NCBI GenBank assembly: GCA_929200515.1
Contig: CAKNAD010000021.1
Location: forward strand, 271 to 19,564
Reading direction: 5' to 3'
Length of the DNA stretch: 19,294 bases
DNA from: Candidatus Gorgonimonas leptogorgiae
GTDB taxonomy: Bacteria; Pseudomonadota; Gammaproteobacteria; Pseudomonadales; Endozoicomonadaceae
The stretch's first letter is position 1. The number at the start of each line of letters is the position of its first letter. Below the pieces are notes generated by a model that saw nothing but the letters and a program-made list of their open reading frames with translations, had not been told where the DNA came from and did no database searches. Made by a program: the position numbers and the translations under genes. Positions 8,255-15,242 of the stretch are shown here, piece by piece.

Positions 8255-8730
8255 TTCGAAGTTGGTGTGTGTTTGATTGATAATGTGTTTTTATTTGTTT
8301 AAGTAGCTAAGAATATTCTGTTTTAAACTGTAATTTTTCAGTAGAAGACGTATAATAATACTAAAATTAAACAATGAGGGTGTTGTTAAAAATACATTAG
8401 ATGATTTACAAAAATCGAGTGAAAAAATATTTTTACCTCATAATGTAATATATAAATAAATTTAATTCCAGAAAAATCGCTAGGATGTCGGCTTTGTATA
8501 TCTTCTATTTGAAGATATATACATTTAGATTGCTACTTATTAATTTAGTATCGCTAAAAGTTATTAAGTATAATTAATAAACTAAAAATTACTTTTTGAA
8601 GCCGAAGTTTTAAAGTATAAGATGTATGACTAATATTTTATCTCTCATTTGATATTTTTATTGAGAATTAAAATGACGATGTTTAATTATAAGTCGTATG
8701 TTTTTATTTATTGCGAAAAGGAGATGATTA
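8255..8730 (+). other. Long ftsA-ftsZ intergenic region, hairpin and possible gene remnant
   Basis: 476 bases, much more AT-rich than the genes around it. TATATCTTC (8497-8505) and GAAGATATA (8511-8519) form a nine-pair hairpin with loop TATTT and no T-run. TCGGCTT (8488-8494) can pair with AAGCCGA (8599-8605). A frame of about 40 codons open to a TAA near 8459 (ending LDDLQKSSEKIFLPHNVIYK) has no ATG and is not recognised; it may be a decayed fragment or chance. No clear promoter stands out. The strong ribosome site AGGAG before 8731 belongs to ftsZ. Confidence 0.5.
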
Positions 8731-9915
8731 ATGTTTAAATTAGTAGATGACGAGCCTCAAGAAGCAGTAATTAAGGTTATTGGTATTGGTGGTGGTGGTG
8801 GCAATGCTGTATGCCACATGTTAAATAGTATGTTAACCGATGTAGAATTTATCTGTGCTAATACCGATGCTCAAGCATTGAAAAAACAGCATGAAAAAGC
8901 ACACAAGCATTTGCAATTAGGAGAATCAATTACTCGAGGTCTTGGCGCAGGCTCCAACCCTGAAGTTGGCAGACAAGCTGCACTTGAAGATAAAGAAAAA
9001 ATATTAGAATCTTTAAAAGGGGCAGATATGGTATTTATTGCTGCCGGAATGGGTGGTGGTACTGGTACAGGAGCAGCACCTGTTGTAGCTGAAATAGCGA
9101 AAGAAATGGGTGCATTAACTGTAGCAGTAGTTACCAAGCCTTTTGGTTTTGAAGGCAGTAGGCGTATGCGTGTAGCAGAAGAGGGGTTAAGCGAGTTACA
9201 AAAAAGTGTTGATTCTTTAATAACAATACCTAATGAAAAATTAATGCCGGTTTTAGGATCAGATGCCAGCTTGCTTACAGCATTTAGTACAGCTAACGAT
9301 GTTTTACTTGGAGCGGTTCAAGGGATATCAGAACTGATAACAAGAGACGGCTTAATAAATGTTGATTTTGCAGATGTTAGAACAGTAATGTCAGAAATGG
9401 GCATGGCAATGATGGGTACAGGCACAGCTACTGGGTCGAATAGAGCTGTAGAAGCAGCAGAAAAAGCAATTAAAAGTCAGTTGCTTGAAGATGTAGACTT
9501 AGAAGGCGCAAAAGGTGTGCTAGTTAATATTTCTGCTGGAACTGATTTTACTGTTGGAGAATATAATAGCGTAGGTGAGGTTGTAGGGCAGTTTGCTTCT
9601 AACGATGCAATGGTTGTTATCGGTACGGTTATAGATCCAGAGTTATCTGATGAATTACGTGTTACTGTAGTTGCTACAGGTATAAGCCTCATGAAAGATA
9701 GCCCAACAAAAAAAATTGCTGGCTTAGAGCAAGATTTAGAAGACGGCAGTTTGAATTTTAAGAACTTAGATATCCCTGCTGTTGTTAGAAAAAATCAATC
9801 AACACCTGAAGCTGGTGTCACTGAAAAAGCAGATAGAGTATATTCTTTAGATAACAAAGAAAATGCAAGCTATTTAGATATCCCAGCTTTTTTGCGTAGA
9901 CAAACAGAAAGTTAG
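8731..9915 (+). CDS. ftsZ: Cell division GTPase FtsZ
   Basis: 394 residues. The tubulin-like GTPase forms the Z ring. The nucleotide-binding motif GGGGNAV is at 21-27, the tubulin signature GMGGGTGTGAAP at 106-117, and the T7-loop region NVDFADVRTVM near 210. The conserved C-terminal peptide YLDIPAFLRRQ, which binds FtsA and ZipA, sits at the very end. A linker of about 60 residues precedes it and contains a second, weaker copy (NLDIPAVVRKNQ). Length is usual (E. coli 383). The Shine-Dalgarno AGGAG, seven bases before the ATG, is the best in the division cluster. A hairpin terminator follows and lpxC, the common next gene in gammaproteobacteria, is not there. Confidence 0.98.
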   Translation: MFKLVDDEPQEAVIKVIGIGGGGGNAVCHMLNSMLTDVEFICANTDAQALKKQHEKAHKHLQLGESITRGLGAGSNPEVGRQAALEDKEKILESLKGADMVFIAAGMGGGTGTGAAPVVAEIAKEMGALTVAVVTKPFGFEGSRRMRVAEEGLSELQKSVDSLITIPNEKLMPVLGSDASLLTAFSTANDVLLGAVQGISELITRDGLINVDFADVRTVMSEMGMAMMGTGTATGSNRAVEAAEKAIKSQLLEDVDLEGAKGVLVNISAGTDFTVGEYNSVGEVVGQFASNDAMVVIGTVIDPELSDELRVTVVATGISLMKDSPTKKIAGLEQDLEDGSLNFKNLDIPAVVRKNQSTPEAGVTEKADRVYSLDNKENASYLDIPAFLRRQTES

Positions 9916-9923
9916 TATTCATT

Positions 9924-9951
9924 AAAAGCCTCAAAGTTGAGGCTTTTAGGT
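9924..9951 (+). terminator. Terminator after ftsZ
   Basis: AAAAGCCTCA (9924-9933), loop AAGT, TGAGGCTTTT (9938-9947): ten pairs with the T-run forming the end of the right arm. Near-symmetric, so it could work on both strands. Confidence 0.85.
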
Positions 9952-10032
9952 GTTATCATGAGTTGGTGTTTATCAAAAAATAAAAATATAGCATTTTCAG
10001 TTATGTGTATCTAATATTGCATACTGAATTGG

Positions 10033-10140
10033 TGAACTACCTCGCCTTAAAAGGCGAAGCTTCTAGCTTCATCGGCTATTGCTATCAATAAGATAGACTT
10101 ATATAGAAGCCTCGACTAGCAGTAACGGCTGTACCGTCCG
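10033..10140 (-). mobile_element. IS200/IS605-type right end, minus orientation (solo)
   Basis: Read on the minus strand, the region contains small stems, including GAAGCT/AGCTTC (10056-10061 with 10065-10070), then the terminal hairpin TCGCCTT/AAGGCGA (10042-10048 with 10051-10057), ending GAGGTAGTTCA at 10033. This is the layout of the right end of IS200/IS605 elements with tnpB, where the last part of an omegaRNA lies. No tnpA or tnpB is found on either side. It lies just downstream of, and in the same direction as, the large minus-strand gene. Its outer end, GGTAGTTCA, is also found at the hairpin near 19205. Confidence 0.55.
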
Positions 10141-10166
10141 TCATTAAAAGTGTCTTAATAAAAAAA

Positions 10167-12686
10167 TTAAAATTCTGCATCTTGTCTATTTTTAAATTCG
10201 CTAATAAACTTATTCAGTGCTATAACTAGTTTATCATTTATAGCTAAATTAACATGATGTTGCATTAGTTGAGAGTGGTGCCTTTCTTTACTGTGTTTAT
10301 CTAGGCACTTTTTAATATAATTTGAGATAGAATGAAAACTAGGATCAAGAGCCTGTAATAAGTATTTACGAGCATTATCAGATAACATGCCCCCTTGCCC
10401 CCGTTTTAACAAAAACATAAATGTAATTTTTTTGGTTTTGGTTATTGATAATTTATTTGAGTTTTGTTTACCAAAAAAATTAATTAATATCTCATTATTA
10501 TTTAAATCATATAATGGCTTTAATTTATAAATATAATCAATTGCTTGCTGGTAATTATAATTAGTAACATGATTAAATAATATTTTAAAATGAGCTAAAA
10601 AATCTTTACTAAAAGCTAATTTATAAGATAATACTTTTTGTAAAAATGCTATCCAAGGGTCGCCCATTTTTGTTGGTATTTTTGTATTTCCTGAAGGCAA
10701 TACTGATAAATAAGATTTACCTGTTTGCAAAGCATAACTAGTTATATTTGCTCCTTCTACCAATATGGGCATTGTAGTATTATCAATTAAATAATGAAAT
10801 ACTGCCTTAGGTAAAGAAGGAAAAAATAGCACAATAACGTTGTTGTCAGATAAACAAGAGTTAATTTGATTGAAATAATTATTTTCATCTTCGCATTTTG
10901 ATAAATCAATTATAATAGTATTTTCATTATTGAATTGTTGCTTGTTTACTATTAATGTGTTTGATATTACTGATAAAACTATAGCTTGTTGACGCTGTAT
11001 AGATAACTCAGTTGATGCATTTATCCATGTAGATAAAATAGTTTCTGCGTTTTTTTTAATATAAGTATGATGTAAACCATAAATAGTGCCATGATGTATT
11101 TTTTTGTTTTTAATTTTTTCTGCAATCAAAGTTATTATAGTTGATAATGTTTCAGCCGCATATTTCGATTTAACTGTTATTAATAAATCAAATAACCAAT
11201 TTTTACATGCGTTTTTTCCTGTATATTTAATAGGAAGAGTAGCTTGTTGTTCTCTTAAAATTGAGTAACTTGGGTTTTTGCAGTCAATTTTGCATTTTGG
11301 CTTTGTGTCGGTTTCTGCAAAAATAATATTTTCAAGATGCATTCTCCATGAAAAAGGATATATAGTAATTACATTGCTTAAATTTTGATTATTATCCTTA
11401 AAATTTTCTTGATAAAACACAAAAACTAAATTTTCTTTAACTGTGGTTGCTCTAAGTTCTTCGTGTTTGCTTAGGCATTTTATGCCTATAGTTGATTCTA
11501 TAAAATTTCTTGTTTTTTCTTGAATAGTGTCATTATTAGAACTTATCTCATCGATAAACCTGATGTTCACTGTACACCCATCTTTTATTATAGTTTGTGG
11601 CAACTTCAACTGGGAGTCGATGCCGTTTAATAAAAAAGATAATTTGCGAACGATATATTTTTTTGTTTTTTGGTATTGGTGTTTTTTATACAGTGTGTAA
11701 GATTCTCTGCGTTCATCTATAGTTGAATTATCGGGCGGAGAAACATATATTGTTACTTGTTTTATCCCTAAAGATATAAGTTGATTTAGCATATTTAAAC
11801 AGGCATTTTCATCTCCAAAAGTATGGAATTTTTTTTTGTCTGCGGGGTAGTATTCGCTATTTAAATAAATAGCAACACTTTTTAAATTTTTTATGAAGTC
11901 TGTTGTAGAGCTAAATATATCTTCAGTTTTTGATTTTAAAGACATTATATCTACATCTAAATAATCTATAGATTTAAATATATTGTTTTTTGGATTCACA
12001 TGGTATCTTGCTTTGAATAACTTACGGCTATTTATTTTATCTTCTATAGATATAGCAGTATTTATAGCTGTTGTTATTTCTTTATTTAACGATAAATCAT
12101 GAATTGTTTTTATATAAGAGGGTTCAAAAAAATATGTTTGAGACTGATATGAATTTATAATTGCAGATGAAAAAATTTTATCGGGATGTTTGCAGGCATA
12201 AATAAAAAACTTCTCTACTAAAGATTGCGAGACTAAATATATTTTATCTTGTTTAAATATACAAGATAAAAAGGTATCTATCTTTTTAATGTTATTTCTT
12301 TTTATGAGGTCTAGGATTATGCCATCATAAATATTGTTGCAAAGAAGTTTGGTTAATATTGTAGGCTGTTGCATTAATATGTCTTTAATTGCATTGCTAT
12401 CATCTTCTTGAAATAATAAAGCACCGTATAATTTACTATATAGCTCATCAGGTATTTCTTTATCAAATAAACTAATTTTATATTTTGCTATATATTTATA
12501 AATTATATTTGTTTTTTGTTGATCGTTGCTACAATAGTTTTCAGTAAGAATCATACTGCTGGTTATATTTTGTTCTGTTATTAGTATTGGTTTATCTGTT
12601 TTTATATATGTTGAATTCATGTCTATAATCATTCTTATCAAAGAGTTCTGTAAAACCCGTTTCTTTAGGTATGGGATATAAGGCAT
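10167..12686 (-). CDS. Large protein of unknown function (about 840 aa), candidate effector
   Basis: Not recognised. The frame is open from a TTG at 12710; the first ATG is at 12686, others at 12632 and 12620 (MNSTYIKTDKP), none with a clear Shine-Dalgarno, so the start is uncertain by 30 residues. The protein is soluble, Lys-, Asn- and Ile-rich, with no signal peptide or membrane helix. The middle contains VAIYLNSEYYP and a beta-alpha pattern (SLGIKQVTIYVSPPD). The last third has NVIVLFFPSLPKAVFHYLI followed by MPILVEGANITSYAL, GKSYLSVLPSG and MGDPWIAFLQ, an order vaguely like the sugar-nucleotide side of GT-B glycosyltransferases; this is a weak impression only. No TnpB features (RuvC residues, zinc ribbon) are present although IS-type ends flank it. 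The context of effector-like genes suggests host-directed cargo. Confidence 0.7.
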   Translation of the reverse strand: MPYIPYLKKRVLQNSLIRMIIDMNSTYIKTDKPILITEQNITSSMILTENYCSNDQQKTNIIYKYIAKYKISLFDKEIPDELYSKLYGALLFQEDDSNAIKDILMQQPTILTKLLCNNIYDGIILDLIKRNNIKKIDTFLSCIFKQDKIYLVSQSLVEKFFIYACKHPDKIFSSAIINSYQSQTYFFEPSYIKTIHDLSLNKEITTAINTAISIEDKINSRKLFKARYHVNPKNNIFKSIDYLDVDIMSLKSKTEDIFSSTTDFIKNLKSVAIYLNSEYYPADKKKFHTFGDENACLNMLNQLISLGIKQVTIYVSPPDNSTIDERRESYTLYKKHQYQKTKKYIVRKLSFLLNGIDSQLKLPQTIIKDGCTVNIRFIDEISSNNDTIQEKTRNFIESTIGIKCLSKHEELRATTVKENLVFVFYQENFKDNNQNLSNVITIYPFSWRMHLENIIFAETDTKPKCKIDCKNPSYSILREQQATLPIKYTGKNACKNWLFDLLITVKSKYAAETLSTIITLIAEKIKNKKIHHGTIYGLHHTYIKKNAETILSTWINASTELSIQRQQAIVLSVISNTLIVNKQQFNNENTIIIDLSKCEDENNYFNQINSCLSDNNVIVLFFPSLPKAVFHYLIDNTTMPILVEGANITSYALQTGKSYLSVLPSGNTKIPTKMGDPWIAFLQKVLSYKLAFSKDFLAHFKILFNHVTNYNYQQAIDYIYKLKPLYDLNNNEILINFFGKQNSNKLSITKTKKITFMFLLKRGQGGMLSDNARKYLLQALDPSFHSISNYIKKCLDKHSKERHHSQLMQHHVNLAINDKLVIALNKFISEFKNRQDAEF

Positions 12687-12828
12687 AAGTATACACGCGG
12701 CAGATGACAATGCTAGGTTTCAGGGCTAAAGAAAAAGATGTATCTTCAGGTAAAAGGTGTATAATCTGTAAAATACTGTCTTAGCTAAAAACTTATAATC
12801 ACTTGCTGAAAATTCGCATTTCATATAC

Positions 12829-12856
12829 TTGACTTTCCCTCAAATATCTGTAGAAT
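12829..12856 (+). promoter_or_regulatory. Near-consensus sigma-70 promoter of the omegaRNA-like locus
   Basis: TTGACT (12829-12834), 16-base spacer, TAGAAT (12851-12856). Transcription would start near 12863 and read through the IS-type right end towards 13054. There is no open frame for this transcript. Confidence 0.6.
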
Positions 12857-12862
12857 ACAACA

Positions 12863-13054
12863 TATAGCATAATTGCTATTTACTGCTCAGACAGATGGCT
12901 TCGTCTATCGACCACACTTGGTTTCAGAGCTAACCGTTAGGCTGACGGGGATAGTCTTTGGAAATGTAGGTCTCGTTAGAGAACTAGCCTAGAAACCACC
13001 TAGCATACTTGTATGATCTAGGAATCCACGACCTTTAGGTCGTGGAGGAAGTCA
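12863..13054 (+). ncRNA. Orphan omegaRNA-like RNA / IS605-type right end without tnpB
   Basis: About 190 bases with no gene and more G+C than its flanks. Hairpins in order: AGATG/CGTCT near 12893-12905; AGCTAAC/GTTAGGCT near 12927; CCTAGCATAC with GTATG and CTAGG (12999-13008 with 13011-13022); and the perfect terminal stem CCACGACC/GGTCGTGG (13026-13033 with 13038-13045), ending GAGGAAGTCA at 13054. This matches the right end of IS200/IS605 elements, whose transcript is the guide RNA of TnpB, the guide being the bases just outside the element (here from about 13055). No TnpB remnant could be read upstream in 12711-12862. The whole of 12711-13051 has no other gene. Confidence 0.55.
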
Positions 13055-14983
13055 CTTGAGGGCAAAAATATTGTTTATATCTATTAGCTCGTTAGAATTC
13101 AGCGGGTTAGTCCCTGTGTTTATATACCATTCACAAAATCCTGCATAACTGTATATTTCATTATTGTATATAATTGGGTCGATTATTTCTTTTTTGTTTA
13201 CACTAGTTAGTATGCAGTAAGAGTCTTCATCTATATTAACTTTGTAATTATATTTATTTAGGCTGTTATATTCTTTCAGTGTCCATCTACGTTGATGTTT
13301 TTTCCATGGTTCCCAGTTTTGTAAATAATTATTGAAATAATCTTCTGTAACCCTAGCGTTAATTATTTTATATGCAGTATCTGCATCGCTAGATTGAAGA
13401 TTAGAAATCCCAGAATAATTCATTGATCTGTTAGTAAAATGCAAATTAAATTTATCTCTTAATTTTACTTTAAAATCTAAAATAAACTCTATTTCTTCTA
13501 TGGGCTCTGTTCTTCCAAGGGAGCTATTTCTTCTGTAGATTTCTTCTGCATAGTCTATAGCATATTGAGTAATTTCATCAGCATATAATTTTTGTTTAGC
13601 TAATATTTTAAGTGATGTTCCTGTTGCATCAACAATAGATTGATGTTCAGCTTGTTTTAGCAATGGCAAAAAGATAATATCAGCTAGACGTAATAAAACT
13701 CTATCTTCACAACTAGCAACAGCATCATTAATAACTGCTAAAATATCTTCTCGCATTGCATCATCTTTATTAAGAAGTTGTAAAATATATACTACTTCAG
13801 TAGCTAGTTTTTTTCTGGTAGATTTGTTTAAAAAATCTCTAGTATTAATTAGTTTTTGTAAAAATAATAGTAAATCTTTAATTTCGGCTATGGTAATATT
13901 TGTTATATTGATATTATTTTCTTCAGCTATAATTTGTAGCCAAAAAGCTATTAAATTTTCAAGTTTTTTATTTGTTTTAAGGGTAATAGGTATGTTGAAA
14001 TCTTGTTCTTGTACAATATGAATATTACGAGGAAGGTATTGTCTATAATATTTCTTTATTGCTATTTCGGGTATGCTACTATTTATTAATGTTATAGAAT
14101 GCTGTTTTTTGTCAATAAATGGTAGGCTTTGGGGTATATTAGCAAACCAGTATTCAGGTAAAGATATTAGTGCATTGCATCTATCTATTTTTAAATCACC
14201 AGAAATTAATATTTTATTTGGAAGAGAAGTTATATATGGGCAAGAGGTAAGAAAAAAGTTTGCTCCAATAACCATACCCTCTGGTATTGTGTGTATATCG
14301 CAATGCTCTATTGTTAAATTATATTTAACTGTTAAACTTGGCAGCGAGATATTTCCGCAGTACATTAGTGTTATGTTTTCAGTAGTATCAGAAAATTTCG
14401 GTAACTGTGATACATTAGGGCAACTAAATAAAGCTAAGTTTTTATGTATTGTTATGTTATCTTTTAATTCTATGTTAGAGTCTGTTATTTCTAATGATTG
14501 CAATTCTAAATTATCAGGCAATTCTTTAATATGACATTCTGTAATTGATAGCTGGTTTTGAATAGTAATATCACTTGCTAGTGTTGTTAAGTTTTGGCAT
14601 TTTTCAATATATAAGTTCACAACAGTTAAATTAGCTGGAATATTAGTAATATTATTACAAGAGTTTATTATTAAATCGCCTGTAATTGTTAACTTGCTCG
14701 GAAGGTTGTAAATATTACTATCTTCTAGTACTACCTTTCCCGTTACTATAATAGCTATATTAGGTAAAGTGCCACTATTCAGTTTGGCAATAAATTCATT
14801 TGGAGTAAGATCTATACTTTTATTATTGATAACATCTATATTTCTATCAGTAATATCAGTATGCTCAATAATACTGGCATCATGCATAAGTTCATCTATA
14901 AATTCATTAGTATTTTCTTGAGCTTCTGTGATATGTTCTGCAGATAAACCTGTTGTAGTTGTTAAATGGGTTCTATTAATCAT
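13052..14983 (-). CDS. LRR-NEL E3 ubiquitin ligase with C-terminal U-box-like domain
   Basis: 643 residues. Residues 1-70 are hydrophilic and unrecognised (possible secretion region). Residues 75-280 hold about nine leucine-rich repeats of roughly 20 residues, each ending near a Cys or Asn (C109, C129, C150, C188, C209, C228, C248, C269) with LP motifs. Residues 340-570 match the NEL domain of IpaH/SspH effectors: the stretch before the active site (FLQKLINTRDF), the catalytic CEDRV with C425 and D427 (CxD motif), then VKLRDKFNL, MNYSGIS, DADTAYKIINARV and YLQNWEPW. Residues 584-643 read as a U-box: DSYCILTSV, IIDPIIYNNEIYSY, FCEWYI, GTNPLNSNELI. NEL proteins pass ubiquitin through the Cys to host targets chosen by the LRR; a U-box would bind E2 directly. 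The ATG at 14983 has GAAGAA upstream. The stop TGA lies inside the IS-type end. Confidence 0.88.
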   Translation of the reverse strand: MINRTHLTTTTGLSAEHITEAQENTNEFIDELMHDASIIEHTDITDRNIDVINNKSIDLTPNEFIAKLNSGTLPNIAIIVTGKVVLEDSNIYNLPSKLTITGDLIINSCNNITNIPANLTVVNLYIEKCQNLTTLASDITIQNQLSITECHIKELPDNLELQSLEITDSNIELKDNITIHKNLALFSCPNVSQLPKFSDTTENITLMYCGNISLPSLTVKYNLTIEHCDIHTIPEGMVIGANFFLTSCPYITSLPNKILISGDLKIDRCNALISLPEYWFANIPQSLPFIDKKQHSITLINSSIPEIAIKKYYRQYLPRNIHIVQEQDFNIPITLKTNKKLENLIAFWLQIIAEENNINITNITIAEIKDLLLFLQKLINTRDFLNKSTRKKLATEVVYILQLLNKDDAMREDILAVINDAVASCEDRVLLRLADIIFLPLLKQAEHQSIVDATGTSLKILAKQKLYADEITQYAIDYAEEIYRRNSSLGRTEPIEEIEFILDFKVKLRDKFNLHFTNRSMNYSGISNLQSSDADTAYKIINARVTEDYFNNYLQNWEPWKKHQRRWTLKEYNSLNKYNYKVNIDEDSYCILTSVNKKEIIDPIIYNNEIYSYAGFCEWYINTGTNPLNSNELIDINNIFALK

Positions 14984-15195
14984 TGTAATTCTTCATTATG
15001 TGCATATAGATAAAAGTAATAATAAATTAATAGACAATAATTTTTTTGTTAAGTTCAGATATCACCTTTAAAGATTCAAGTAAAAATTCATATACAAATT
15101 CTTGCAAATATACTAAAATACCTGTTTATTACTTTACAAGTACACAAAAATTAAAAAATTATTTTTTATATAATATCAACATAAATGATAAAACA

Positions 15196-15224
15196 AGTGA
15201 GGCTTTGTGTAGCCTCACTATTTT
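15196..15224 (+). terminator. Terminator-like hairpin in the leader of zorA
   Basis: AGTGAGGCT (15196-15204), loop TTGTGT, AGCCTCACT (15211-15219): nine pairs, followed by ATTTTATATT. It ends 23 bases before the zorA start and just before its ribosome site. It could end an upstream transcript or attenuate the operon. The rest of 14984-15242 is AT-rich; a 66-codon frame from a TTG at 15046 crosses this hairpin and is not credible as a gene. Confidence 0.65.
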
Positions 15225-15242
15225 ATATTCTAAGGGGCTAGT

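Noticed and set aside
7435..9692. Minus-strand open frames under ftsA and ftsZ
   Set aside because: Shadows of strongly conserved genes; Pro/Ser-rich antisense translations.
9958..10014. 18-codon open frame after the ftsZ terminator
   Set aside because: Too short, no ribosome site, no recognisable content.
10167..12710. The large gene as a TnpB or Fanzor nuclease because of the flanking IS-type ends
   Set aside because: No RuvC acidic motifs or Cys-pair zinc ribbon can be seen in the translation.
13824..14534. Two plus-strand open frames of 65 and 153 codons
   Set aside because: They lie wholly inside the minus-strand LRR-NEL gene, whose domains are clear; no ribosome site or family features.
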